Assembly: GCA_030681635.1 (NCBI GenBank)
Contig: JAUXRT010000197.1
Location: 1 to 8,836 of the forward strand
Length of the DNA: 8,836 bases
Direction of reading: 5' to 3'
Source of the DNA: Reyranella sp.
Lineage (GTDB): Bacteria; Pseudomonadota; Alphaproteobacteria; Reyranellales; Reyranellaceae
In this document: positions 1-6,582 of the stretch, one piece after another
Position numbering within the stretch: position 1 is the first letter of the stretch
How the letters are laid out: the number at the start of each line of letters is the position of its first letter
The notes under the pieces: generated by a model
Databases searched by the model: none
Seen by the model: the letters and a program-made list of their open reading frames with translations, nothing else
Told to the model about the DNA's origin: nothing
Program-made: the position numbers and the translations under genes

Positions 1-2
1 AC

Positions 3-890
3 CTATCGCGTCGGCCCCAATCGCGTCGGGACGGGACGCTCGCCGGAGTAATCGTAGAAGCCGCGCTTCACTTTCTTCCCGATCCAGCCGGCCTCGACAT
101 ACTTCACCAGCAGCGGGCACGGACGGTACTTCGAATCGGCCAAGCCCTCGTGCAGGACCTGCATGACCGACAGGCAGGTATCGAGGCCGATGAAGTCGGC
201 GAGTTCGAGCGGGCCCATCGGATGGTTGGCGCCGAGCTTCATGCCGGTGTCGATCGCCTCGACGTTGCCGACGCCCTCATAGAGGGCGTAGACCGCCTCG
301 TTGATCATCGGCAGCAGGATGCGGTTCACGATGAAGGCGGGGAAATCCTCGGCGTTGACCGGCTTCTTGTCGAGCTTGACCACGACCTCGCGCACCGTGC
401 GGAAGGTCTCTTCTTCCGTCGCGATGCCACGGATGAGCTCGACCAGTCCCATCAGCGGAACCGGGTTCATGAAATGCATGCCCATGAACTTGCCGGGCCG
501 GTCGGTCACCGCCGCGAGGCGCGTCACCGAAATCGACGAGGTGTTGGTGGCGAGCAGGACGTTGGCCGGCAGGTCGACGCAGACCTTCTTGAAGATCTCG
601 CGCTTCACCGCCTCGTTCTCGGTCGCCGCCTCGACGATCAGGTCGCAATCGGCGAACGGCTTGTAGTCGAGCGCCGTGGTGATGCGCTTCAGCGCGGCGT
701 CCTTATCCTCGGGCCGGATCATGCCACGACCGATCTGCCGATCCATGTTCCGGCCGATCGCGTCGATGCCCTTGTCGAGATGCGCCTGGTCGACGTCCAC
801 GAGGCGAATGTCGAACCCCTTGAGCGCGCAGACATGGGCGATACCGCCGCCCATCTGGCCGGCGCCGATGACGCCGATGCGCTTGATCAT
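3..890 (-). CDS. hbd: 3-hydroxybutyryl-CoA dehydrogenase
   Basis: Predicted cytoplasmic NAD(P)-dependent dehydrogenase that interconverts 3-hydroxyacyl-CoA (typically 3-hydroxybutyryl-CoA) and acetoacetyl-CoA, used in beta-oxidation, butyrate/PHB-type metabolism or aromatic acid degradation. The 295-residue length fits the short single-function family. Seen in the sequence: an N-terminal Rossmann motif GAGQMG at residues 9-14 with acidic D32 ending the second strand; NTSS at 116-119; MHFMNP with H139; E151; and N189 in FIVNR. These match the Ser, His-Glu and Asn active-site positions of clostridial Hbd. The helical C-terminal domain (about 185-285) contains GPLELAD and ends in the typical KRGFYDY. 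The frame closes with TAG just inside the window, so the gene is complete. It starts 22 bases after etfA, with an AGGGG-like site before the ATG, and is probably the last gene seen of the etfBA-hbd transcript. PaaH-type specificity cannot be excluded. Confidence 0.93.
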   Translation of the reverse strand: MIKRIGVIGAGQMGGGIAHVCALKGFDIRLVDVDQAHLDKGIDAIGRNMDRQIGRGMIRPEDKDAALKRITTALDYKPFADCDLIVEAATENEAVKREIFKKVCVDLPANVLLATNTSSISVTRLAAVTDRPGKFMGMHFMNPVPLMGLVELIRGIATEEETFRTVREVVVKLDKKPVNAEDFPAFIVNRILLPMINEAVYALYEGVGNVEAIDTGMKLGANHPMGPLELADFIGLDTCLSVMQVLHEGLADSKYRPCPLLVKYVEAGWIGKKVKRGFYDYSGERPVPTRLGPTR

Positions 891-912
891 GATGGGTACC
901 CCTGGGGCTGCA

Positions 913-1848
913 CTATTTCTTCTCGACCGCCGCGGTCAGCTCCGGAACGATCTGGAACAGATCTCCGACGATGCCGTAGTCGGCGACCTGGAAGATCGGT
1001 GCTTCCTCGTCCTTGTTGATCGCCACGATCGTCTTGCTGTCCTTCATCCCGGCGAGATGCTGGATCGCGCCGGAGATGCCGATGGCAATGTAGAGATCGG
1101 GGGCGACCACCTTGCCGGTCTGCCCGACCTGATAATCGTTCGGCACGTAGCCCGCGTCCACCGCCGCGCGGCTGGCGCCGAGGCCGGCACCCAGCTTGTC
1201 GGCCAAGGCCTCGAGCATCTTGAAGTTCTCGCCACTTGCCAAGCCACGGCCGCCCGAGACGACGATCTTGGCGCTGGTCAGTTCGGGCCGCTCGCTCTTG
1301 GAGAGCTCGGCGCCGACAAACGATGACAGGCCGGCCGCACCGGCGCCGCCGATCTGCTCGACCGCGGCCGTGCCGCCGCCGGCTCCGGCCTTGAAGTTGG
1401 TCGGACGGATCGTCACGACCTTGATCTTGTCGCCCGACTGCACGGTCGCCATGGCGTTGCCGGCATAGATCGGCCGCACGAAGGTATCGGGCGAGACGAC
1501 CTGGATGGCCTCGGAGATCTGCGCCACGTCGAGCAGCGCTGCGACGCGCGGGGCGATGTTCTTGCCCACGGAATCGGCTGCCATCACGATGTGGCTGTAG
1601 TTCGGCGCCAGCTTGACCACCAGCGGCGCGATGTCCTCGGCCAGCCAGTTGGCGTAGGCCGCGTCTTCGGCCTGCAGCACCTTGGCGACGCCGGCGATGG
1701 CGGCGGCCGACTTGGCGGCTTCGCCGGCATTGCTGCCAGCCACCAGCACGTGCACGTCCGAACCCATCTGGGAAGCGGCGACGACGGCGTTGGAAACATT
1801 GGCGCGGACGGTCTTGCCGTCATGCGCGGCGACAACGAGGATGGCCAT
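913..1848 (-). CDS. etfA: Electron transfer flavoprotein subunit alpha
   Basis: Alpha subunit of the soluble FAD/AMP heterodimer that accepts electrons from acyl-CoA and other dehydrogenases and passes them to ETF:ubiquinone oxidoreductase. It has 311 residues, the usual length for housekeeping ETF. The N-terminal alpha/beta domain covers about 1-185. The C-terminal FAD domain shows SGGRG (198-202, R201), GASRAAVDAG (224-233, with S226 and R227), VGQTGKVVAPDLYIAIGISG (241-260, T244), AIQH (H264) and AINKD (N278). These correspond to the FAD contacts known in human ETF alpha. The tail DYGIVGDLFQIVPEL is also typical. A Gly/Ala-rich linker at 154-173 separates the domains. The ATG lies 2 bases after the etfB stop, so the two are almost certainly translated together. 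The FAD-domain motifs fit the canonical FAD/AMP type and nothing points to a bifurcating type. Confidence 0.96.
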   Translation of the reverse strand: MAILVVAAHDGKTVRANVSNAVVAASQMGSDVHVLVAGSNAGEAAKSAAAIAGVAKVLQAEDAAYANWLAEDIAPLVVKLAPNYSHIVMAADSVGKNIAPRVAALLDVAQISEAIQVVSPDTFVRPIYAGNAMATVQSGDKIKVVTIRPTNFKAGAGGGTAAVEQIGGAGAAGLSSFVGAELSKSERPELTSAKIVVSGGRGLASGENFKMLEALADKLGAGLGASRAAVDAGYVPNDYQVGQTGKVVAPDLYIAIGISGAIQHLAGMKDSKTIVAINKDEEAPIFQVADYGIVGDLFQIVPELTAAVEKK

Positions 1849-1850
1849 GA

Positions 1851-2600
1851 TCAGATCACTCCCGCTTCGTTGCGCAGCTTGTCGACCAGTTCGGCGACCG
1901 TCTTCACCTTGATGCCAGCCTTGCGCTTGGGCGGCTCCTCGACCTTCAGCGTCTTGATGCGCGGCGCCACGTCGACACCGAGCGCGTCAGGCGCCAGCAC
2001 TTCGATCGGCTTCTTCTTGGCCTTCATGATGTTCGGCAGCGAGGCGTAGCGCGGCTCGTTGAGGCGCAGGTCGGTGGTGATCACCGCCGGCAGCTTGATC
2101 TTGATGTTCTCGAGGCCGCCGTCGACCTCGCGCTTGACCTCGGCCGAGCCGTCGGCGACGTGCAGCTTGTTGGCGAAAGTACCCTGCGACCAGCCGAGCA
2201 ACGCGGCCAACATCTGGCCGGTCTGGTTGGAGTCATCGTCGATCGCCTGCTTGCCGACGATCACCAGGCCGGGCTGTTCCTTGTCGACCACCGCCTTCAA
2301 CAGCTTGGCAACGGCCAGCGGCTGAAGCTCGGCGTCGGTCTGGACGAGGATGCCGCGGTCGGCGCCCATGGCGAGCGCGGTGCGGATCGTCTCCTGGCAC
2401 TGGGCCGGTCCGGCGGAAAAGGCGATGACCTCGGTCGCGAGACCCTTCTCCTTCATGCGGAGCGCCTCTTCCACGGCGATCTCATCGAAGGGGTTCATGG
2501 ACATCTTGACGTTCGCCGTCTCGACACCCGTGTTGTCGGCCTTTACGCGGATCTTGACGTTGTAGTCGATGACCCGCTTGACCGCGACCAGCACTTTCAT
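1851..2600 (-). CDS. etfB: Electron transfer flavoprotein subunit beta
   Basis: Beta subunit of electron transfer flavoprotein, which binds AMP and docks partner dehydrogenases. It has 249 residues, the family norm. Visible features are the N-terminal signature VKRVIDYNVKIR (7-18), MNPFDEIAVEEALR (35-48), the AMP-site motif DDDSNQTGQ (121-129), and the segment RYASLPNIMKAKKKPIE (184-200). In human ETF beta the equivalent of that last segment is the recognition loop, whose key leucine corresponds to L188 here; the following lysines are the ones methylated in mitochondria. The only in-frame start nearby is ATG at 2600; no in-frame start lies just upstream. Its own ribosome site is weak (AGGCG), while a perfect AGGAGGT lies about 30 bases further upstream inside a hairpin loop. 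It follows the adenosyltransferase after 156 bases that contain a plausible separate promoter. Confidence 0.96.
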   Translation of the reverse strand: MKVLVAVKRVIDYNVKIRVKADNTGVETANVKMSMNPFDEIAVEEALRMKEKGLATEVIAFSAGPAQCQETIRTALAMGADRGILVQTDAELQPLAVAKLLKAVVDKEQPGLVIVGKQAIDDDSNQTGQMLAALLGWSQGTFANKLHVADGSAEVKREVDGGLENIKIKLPAVITTDLRLNEPRYASLPNIMKAKKKPIEVLAPDALGVDVAPRIKTLKVEEPPKRKAGIKVKTVAELVDKLRNEAGVI

Positions 2601-2756
2601 CGCGTTGCGCCTATTGGTGAGTTGCGGCCGGACCTCCTGCCCGGCGAAGGGGTTTTCGTGTACGAGGCGTCAGCCGATCATGTCAAGACTATGTCGCGCT
2701 GCACAAAATCGCAGGGTGGAAGCTTTTTCTTTGTTCTTTCAACAGCTTGAGGCCGC
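2601..2756 (-). promoter_or_regulatory. etfB leader and probable promoter region
   Basis: This 156-base gene-free stretch lies between the adenosyltransferase stop and the etfB start. On the minus strand it carries a perfect TTGACA at 2686-2681, an 18-base spacer and a weak TACACG at 2662-2657. This would put a start of transcription near 2650 and give a leader of about 50 bases. The part next to the adenosyltransferase (about 2705-2755) is unusually A-rich on the minus strand for this DNA. No G+C hairpin followed by a T-run is visible, so no intrinsic terminator is claimed. The promoter is inferred from motif fit only. Confidence 0.45.
2627..2645 (-). other. Hairpin with SD-like AGGAGGT in its loop
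   Basis: Read on the minus strand, GCCGG (2645-2641) pairs with CCGGC (2631-2627) around the 9-base loop GCAGGAGGT. The loop contains a full anti-16S complement, AGGAGGT, but the etfB ATG is 31 bases further on and no ATG, GTG or TTG stands at normal spacing. It could be a ribosome standby site, a protein-binding GGA loop, or chance. The stem is only five pairs long. Confidence 0.3.
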
Positions 2757-3353
2757 CTAGCGGCCGCTTCCCGGCACCCACAACACATCCGTGGCGCCGT
2801 TGTCGTTGAGCCGCCGCCCAAGAACGAAGAGATGGTCGGAGAGGCGGTTGATGTACTTGATCGCCTCCGGATTGATCGCCTGCTCGGCCGCGAGCCGGGT
2901 CATGCAACGCTCGGCGCGGCGCGAGACCGTGCGGGCCAAATGCAGCCGGGCTGCGACTTCGCTGCCGCCGGGCAGGATGAAAGACGTGAGTGGCGCGAGT
3001 TCGGCATTCATCGCGTCGATTTCTTTTTCAAGGCGCTCGACCTGGCTCGCCACGATGCGCAAGGCGCCTTCGCCACGCTTGCTCTCGCCCTCGGGCGTGC
3101 AGAGGTCGGCGCCGAGATCGAACAGGTCGTTCTGGATGCGGCCCAGCATGGCGTCGGCTTCAGGAAGCCTGGGGTCACCCAGGATGGTGTTGGCGATGGC
3201 GCTGCGGACAAGGCCGACGATGGAGTTGGTCTCGTCGACCGTTCCATAGGCTTCGACTCGGATATCGTGCTTGTCGACGCGCGTGCCGCGGCCGAGCGAG
3301 GTCTTTCCGGCGTCGCCGCCGCGCGTGTAGATGCGATCGAGATTGACGGCCAT
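2757..3353 (-). CDS. pduO: PduO-type ATP:cob(I)alamin (corrinoid) adenosyltransferase
   Basis: Transfers the adenosyl group of ATP to cob(I)alamin or cob(I)yrinic acid a,c-diamide, giving the adenosylcobalamin needed by methylmalonyl-CoA mutase and similar enzymes. It has 198 residues, the normal size for the single-domain PduO/MMAB family, which acts as a cytosolic trimer of helical bundles. Motifs in order: TRGGDAGKTSLGRG (10-23, the N-terminal ATP loop), RVEAYGTVDETNSIVG (32-47), FILPGGS (125-131), RTVSRRAER (141-149) and INRLSDHLFVLGR (168-180). All are hallmarks of PduO-type rather than CobA-type enzymes. The second residue of the ATP loop core is G (RGGDAG) where many homologues have T or K-T-G-D. 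It starts 4 bases after the HIG1-like gene, with GGAG inside the end of that gene as its ribosome site. Its place beside etfBA fits propionyl-CoA and fatty-acid use. Confidence 0.93.
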   Translation of the reverse strand: MAVNLDRIYTRGGDAGKTSLGRGTRVDKHDIRVEAYGTVDETNSIVGLVRSAIANTILGDPRLPEADAMLGRIQNDLFDLGADLCTPEGESKRGEGALRIVASQVERLEKEIDAMNAELAPLTSFILPGGSEVAARLHLARTVSRRAERCMTRLAAEQAINPEAIKYINRLSDHLFVLGRRLNDNGATDVLWVPGSGR

Positions 3354-3357
3354 CCGA

Positions 3358-3570
3358 TCAGCTCCGGCTCGCGAGGTACCACAAGAGAATAAGGACGATC
3401 GTCAGGAACTGGAGGCGCACGCGCCACCACATCAGGCGGTTGCTGCGCCGGCCGCCTTCGACCGTGCTCTCGACGTTGCGACTCATGCTGATCAGGCCCG
3501 CGAACAGCATGCCGAGGGTCGCGAGGCCCGAGAGGATCACCAGAACGAACAGAACTCCGGCGAGTGTCAT
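3358..3570 (-). CDS. HIG1-domain-like twin transmembrane protein
   Basis: Small inner-membrane protein of 70 residues with two predicted membrane helices (about 4-28 and 52-66) joined by a short basic loop. The loop contains SNRLMWWRVRLQ (43-54), which resembles the conserved core of HIG1/RCF1 proteins (a basic, Arg-rich stretch followed by Gln). In mitochondria such proteins assist cytochrome oxidase and supercomplex assembly; whether the bacterial form does so is unproven, and no enzymatic residues are visible. The ATG has GGAG 8 bases upstream. The gene starts 42 bases after the amine oxidase stop and is followed after 4 bases by the adenosyltransferase, so those two are clearly co-transcribed. 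I recall the order small membrane protein, adenosyltransferase, etfB, etfA, hbd as common in alphaproteobacteria, which supports the call. Confidence 0.8.
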   Translation of the reverse strand: MTLAGVLFVLVILSGLATLGMLFAGLISMSRNVESTVEGGRRSNRLMWWRVRLQFLTIVLILLWYLASRS

Positions 3571-3612
3571 TCTTCACTCCAACAGCCACAGCGGCCACGT
3601 CTTAACATCTAT

Positions 3613-5031
3613 TTAGTCATTGTGCCGGCCCGCGCCAGTGCGCGCACTGGCCCACGGCCGCGCCTCACGCGTGGGCCCGGTGCCGGTCGCGGCCCGGAAG
3701 ATCGCCTCGGCCGCCTGCTCGCCCGACCACAAGGCGGCGTGGACCGTGCCGTATTCGACCGGCTCGGTCGCCTCGCCCGCAAAGAAGATGCGACGTCCCA
3801 GCGGGCGGGCGTAGGCGCGACCATCGTCGGGATCGCTGCCGACACCGGGATAGGAGTAGCCACCCCGTGACCACGGATCGCTCAGCCAGCGCGGATAGAC
3901 CATCGCCTCTGGTTCGGGAATGTTGTTGCCGAACATGTCGCGCAGCGACGCCATCGCGAGCGACTTGGCCTCCTCGTCGCTCCCCTCCCGGTCGAGGTGG
4001 ATGGCGGTGCGGCCATTGCTGAAGCTCAGCAGGATGGGAAGGCCGGTCTCCGCCTCGTGGCTCACCCAGGTGTTGAAGGTGCCGCGCCGGTCCGGCGCGT
4101 CCGGCAGGCGGCCGAACCATTTCGGCTGCTCCGGCCAGAAGCGCCGCGGAAAGCGCAGGTAGATCTTGCCCAGGATGCCGGCGCCATAGCCCAGCCGGCC
4201 GAGCGCCAGCCGCTGAGGCTCAGGCGGCAGCGGATCGAGCGCGGGCAGGCCGGCGCGCAACAGGCCGATGGGCACCGCAATGATCGCGCGCTCCGCCACG
4301 ATCTTCTCACCGCCTTGCAAGATTGCCGTCACGCCGCTGCCATTCCAATCGATCCGTTCGACGGCGGCGCCATGGCGGATGTCGAGCCCCCGCGTGGCGT
4401 CCTCGAGCAGCGGCCGGAAGCCGCCCCTGGGCTGGGCGTTGCGGTCGAGCCCTTCCGTCGGGAACCATTCCTCAGCCGACACCGCGTCCCAAGGTGCGCT
4501 CTGCACGCCTTCGCTCATCTCGACGAAAGTCGCCACGACGAGCCTGTCGATCTCCGGCAGCCATCGCGCGTGCAGCAACGGCTCGACCGCCTGCTTCACC
4601 GAGATCGAACGTGGTCCCCAGCTTCGGGCCATCGCCTTGCTCTTCCAGCTTGCCCATTCGATGGCGATCTTGAAGGCGGCGCGTCCCAGGATGGCGCGGC
4701 GGCGCTGGCCCTCGCGCGTCGGCGCCGTCGCCCGCTTGTCGATCAGCAGGCGCTCGCCCTGCGACTCGACGAGGTCGATGCCAAGCTTCTCGCACCACAG
4801 TGTCAGTGGATTGCCGTCGACGCCGTGGATCCACGAGCCGCCGAGATCGAGCGGCGCGCCCAGGCGGTCGTCGGTCCACACCCGGCCACCGCTGCGGGTC
4901 CGAGCCTCGAGGACGGTGACGGCAAAACCCGAATCCTGCAGCAGCCGCGCCGCCACCACGCCTGCCATCCCTGCCCCGACCACGACGACACGTTCGGCAC
5001 GGCCCGGACCCATCGACCACGAACCGGTCAT
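3613..5031 (-). CDS. Flavin-containing amine oxidase (polyamine oxidase/LSD1-like)
   Basis: Predicted FAD-dependent oxidase that converts a primary or secondary amine to an imine, which hydrolyses to an aldehyde or ketone, with H2O2 formed. From the chosen start it has 472 residues. The N-terminal dinucleotide fold VVVVGAGMAG (15-24) is followed by E42 and the RSGGRVW motif (46-52). GGSWIHGVDGNPL (64-76) is typical of the polyamine oxidase/LSD1 branch. K289 in LGKIYLRF matches the conserved lysine near flavin N5. The C-terminal FAD motif RIFFAGEATEP (414-424) is intact. No signal peptide is evident, so it is probably cytoplasmic. I chose the ATG at 5031, which overlaps the HAD stop as ATGA; an in-frame ATG at 5073 would add 14 residues that resemble out-of-frame HAD sequence. 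It is the last gene of the Bug-dioxygenase-HAD run. Substrate unknown; the family also includes amino-acid oxidases and desaturases. Confidence 0.88.
   Translation of the reverse strand: MTGSWSMGPGRAERVVVVGAGMAGVVAARLLQDSGFAVTVLEARTRSGGRVWTDDRLGAPLDLGGSWIHGVDGNPLTLWCEKLGIDLVESQGERLLIDKRATAPTREGQRRRAILGRAAFKIAIEWASWKSKAMARSWGPRSISVKQAVEPLLHARWLPEIDRLVVATFVEMSEGVQSAPWDAVSAEEWFPTEGLDRNAQPRGGFRPLLEDATRGLDIRHGAAVERIDWNGSGVTAILQGGEKIVAERAIIAVPIGLLRAGLPALDPLPPEPQRLALGRLGYGAGILGKIYLRFPRRFWPEQPKWFGRLPDAPDRRGTFNTWVSHEAETGLPILLSFSNGRTAIHLDREGSDEEAKSLAMASLRDMFGNNIPEPEAMVYPRWLSDPWSRGGYSYPGVGSDPDDGRAYARPLGRRIFFAGEATEPVEYGTVHAALWSGEQAAEAIFRAATGTGPTREARPWASARTGAGRHND
3634..3651. repeat. Perfect 18-base palindrome in the 3' end of the amine oxidase gene
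   Basis: GCCAGTGCG followed directly by CGCACTGGC reads the same on both strands. It lies about 20 bases inside the oxidase stop codon and 63 bases before the HIG1-like start. In RNA it can fold as a seven-pair stem with a CGCG loop. No T-run follows, so it is not a standard intrinsic terminator. Confidence 0.6.
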
Positions 5032-5675
5032 CGCGCCACCAGGGCCGGCAGCTTCCTCATGTCGTCGAACCATTCCCGGCTCGCGCCAGCCAGCACCTCA
5101 CGATCGGCATAGGGCGCCCCGACGTAGGCCAGCGCCCGCATGCCGGCGGCGCGCGCCGCCTGGAGGCCCGGCAGCGAATCCTCGATCACCGTGCAGGCGA
5201 AGGGCTGCTCATTCATGCGCAGCGCCGCGTGCAGGAAGAGGTCGGGGAATGGCTTCCCCCGCGGCACTTCCGATGCGCTGAAGATGCGACCCTCGAACCG
5301 CGACCACAGGCCGGTGATGCCCAGGGTCACCCGCATCTTGTCGAGGCCGCCCGAGCTCGCGACGCAGGTCGCGGCACCCGCCGCCTCGATGGCATGGATC
5401 GCCTCAGCAACACCCGCCTCCGGCTTCAGCGGCGCGTCGTGAAAGGCCCGCATCGTGTCGGCCTGCAGGCGGTCGACGAAGTCGTCCGGCAGCCGGCGGC
5501 CCAGGATGCCCTCGACGATCTCGACACAGGATTTCATCGAGCGGCCCATCAGGCGCCGCATCGTCTCCTCGACGCTCCAGTCGAGGCCCTCGCGCTGGAG
5601 CGCGCGGGCGAAGCAGGTGTTGGCGAGCGGCTCGCTGTCGACCAGCACACCGTCGCAATCAAAGATGACCAGCAC
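5028..5675 (-). CDS. HAD-superfamily hydrolase (phosphoglycolate phosphatase/beta-phosphoglucomutase-like)
   Basis: Predicted cytoplasmic Mg-dependent phosphatase or phosphomutase acting on a small phosphorylated metabolite. From the GTG at 5675 it has 215 residues, normal for HAD proteins with a helical C1 cap. Motif I is DCDGVLVDSE (D6 nucleophile, D8 acid/base); the cap spans about 16-85; motif II is VASSG (S107); motif III is RGKPFPD (K141); motif IV is VIEDSLPG (E165, D166). All catalytic positions are present. The frame stays open upstream to 5873, but those extra residues overlap the dioxygenase gene and lack family similarity. GTG immediately before LVIFDCDG is the only sensible start, 13 bases after the dioxygenase stop. 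The ribosome site is weak (GGCGG, very close), so translation is probably coupled. It overlaps the amine oxidase by 4 bases (ATGA). Substrate unknown; a housekeeping detoxification role is as possible as a pathway step. Confidence 0.88.
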   Translation of the reverse strand: MLVIFDCDGVLVDSEPLANTCFARALQREGLDWSVEETMRRLMGRSMKSCVEIVEGILGRRLPDDFVDRLQADTMRAFHDAPLKPEAGVAEAIHAIEAAGAATCVASSGGLDKMRVTLGITGLWSRFEGRIFSASEVPRGKPFPDLFLHAALRMNEQPFACTVIEDSLPGLQAARAAGMRALAYVGAPYADREVLAGASREWFDDMRKLPALVAR

Positions 5676-5688
5676 GCCGCCAGAAGTA

Positions 5689-6573
5689 TCAGTAAGGCTT
5701 GTCGCCCGCCACCGTGACCCGGTTGCCGCTGCGCGTGTGCGGCCAGTAGTCCCACATCGCGCGATGCTGGGCACAACGATTGTCCCAGAAGGCGATCGAG
5801 TTTTCCTTCCAGCCGAAACGGCACTGGAACAGCGGGTTCTCCATGTGCTCGTAGAGATAGCGCAGGATCGCATCGCTCTCGTCGCGCGGCAGTCCGACCA
5901 ACGCGCGGGTGAAGCCGCGATTGACGTAGAGGCCCTTCTTGCCGGTCACCGGATGCGTGCGCACCACGGGATGGATCGCGCGCGGGTACTGCTCCTTGGC
6001 GGCGACGTTGGAGTTCTTGTAGAGGCCACGGTAGACCGACTCGCCGTCGTGGACTGCGGTCAGGCCATCGAGATAGGTCTTCATGCGGTCCGACAGCGTC
6101 TCGTAGGCCGCATACATGCTGGCGAACAGCGTGTCGCCGCCCTTGGGCGGGCACTTCTTGATGTAGAGGATGCTGCCCATCGGCGGCTCGAGGTCGCAGC
6201 TCACGTCGGTGTGCCAGCCCTCGCCGTTGGCGCGCGGGGAATCCTTGTCGGCGTGGATGATCATCAGCTCGGGCTTGCCCGGCTCGCTCGGCGCGGCGGG
6301 ATGGGTGTGCAGGTCGCCGAACAGGCGGCCGAACGCCATATGCTGGTCCTGGCTGATGTGCTGATCGCGGAAGAAGATCACGAGGTTTTCCGCCAGCGCC
6401 CGATGGATCTCGTCCTGCTGGCGGTTGCTGAGGGGCTTGCTGAGATCGACGCCGCCGATCTCCGCGCCGATGATCGGCGTCAGCTTGTCGATGGTGATGG
6501 TCTCGTACGGCGCACTTTCGTCGGCGCTGTGGCGATAGCGCGGCCCCGCATTGGCGCTCAGGGATCCCTGCAT
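5689..6573 (-). CDS. TauD/TfdA-family Fe(II)/2-oxoglutarate dioxygenase
   Basis: Predicted non-haem iron dioxygenase that couples decarboxylation of 2-oxoglutarate to hydroxylation of an organic substrate, often releasing sulfite, an aldehyde or glyoxylate. It has 294 residues, near the TauD length. The metal triad is H121 and D123 (in GWHTDVSC) plus H270 (in CAQHRAMWDY). T148 (in GGDTLF) and R281 lie at the same spacing as the 2-oxoglutarate ligands of E. coli TauD (T126, R266), and R285 matches TauD R270. HPVVRTHPVTGKKGLYVNRGF (201-221) and the ending GDKPY are also TauD-like. Residues at the remembered taurine contacts differ: A94, G117, V180 and Y181 replace Y73, N95, S158 and F159. So the family is sure and taurine is unlikely. 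The ATG has a strong AGGAG site that overlaps the stop codon of the upstream binding-protein gene, 9 bases away, which implies coupled translation. Confidence 0.92.
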   Translation of the reverse strand: MQGSLSANAGPRYRHSADESAPYETITIDKLTPIIGAEIGGVDLSKPLSNRQQDEIHRALAENLVIFFRDQHISQDQHMAFGRLFGDLHTHPAAPSEPGKPELMIIHADKDSPRANGEGWHTDVSCDLEPPMGSILYIKKCPPKGGDTLFASMYAAYETLSDRMKTYLDGLTAVHDGESVYRGLYKNSNVAAKEQYPRAIHPVVRTHPVTGKKGLYVNRGFTRALVGLPRDESDAILRYLYEHMENPLFQCRFGWKENSIAFWDNRCAQHRAMWDYWPHTRSGNRVTVAGDKPY

Positions 6574-6582
6574 GGCTCTCTC

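Noticed and set aside
893..904. GGGTACCC palindrome between etfA and hbd
   Set aside because: An eight-base palindrome is common by chance and no regulatory role is suggested by position within a tight operon gap.
150..1019. A 289-codon plus-strand frame across hbd and the end of etfA
   Set aside because: It is antisense to two well-conserved genes and spans their junction, with Asp/His/Arg-rich low-complexity content.
2705..2756. Possible terminator after the adenosyltransferase gene (AAGCT and AGCTT arms, A-rich stretch)
   Set aside because: The arms are only five bases with a long A-rich spacer and no T-run follows on the minus strand, so it does not look like an intrinsic terminator.
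3997..5281. Two long plus-strand open frames (371 and 337 codons) opposite the amine oxidase
   Set aside because: Both are antisense to a gene with an intact FAD fold and catalytic lysine, have low-complexity Arg/Ala/Ser composition and lack a convincing ribosome site.
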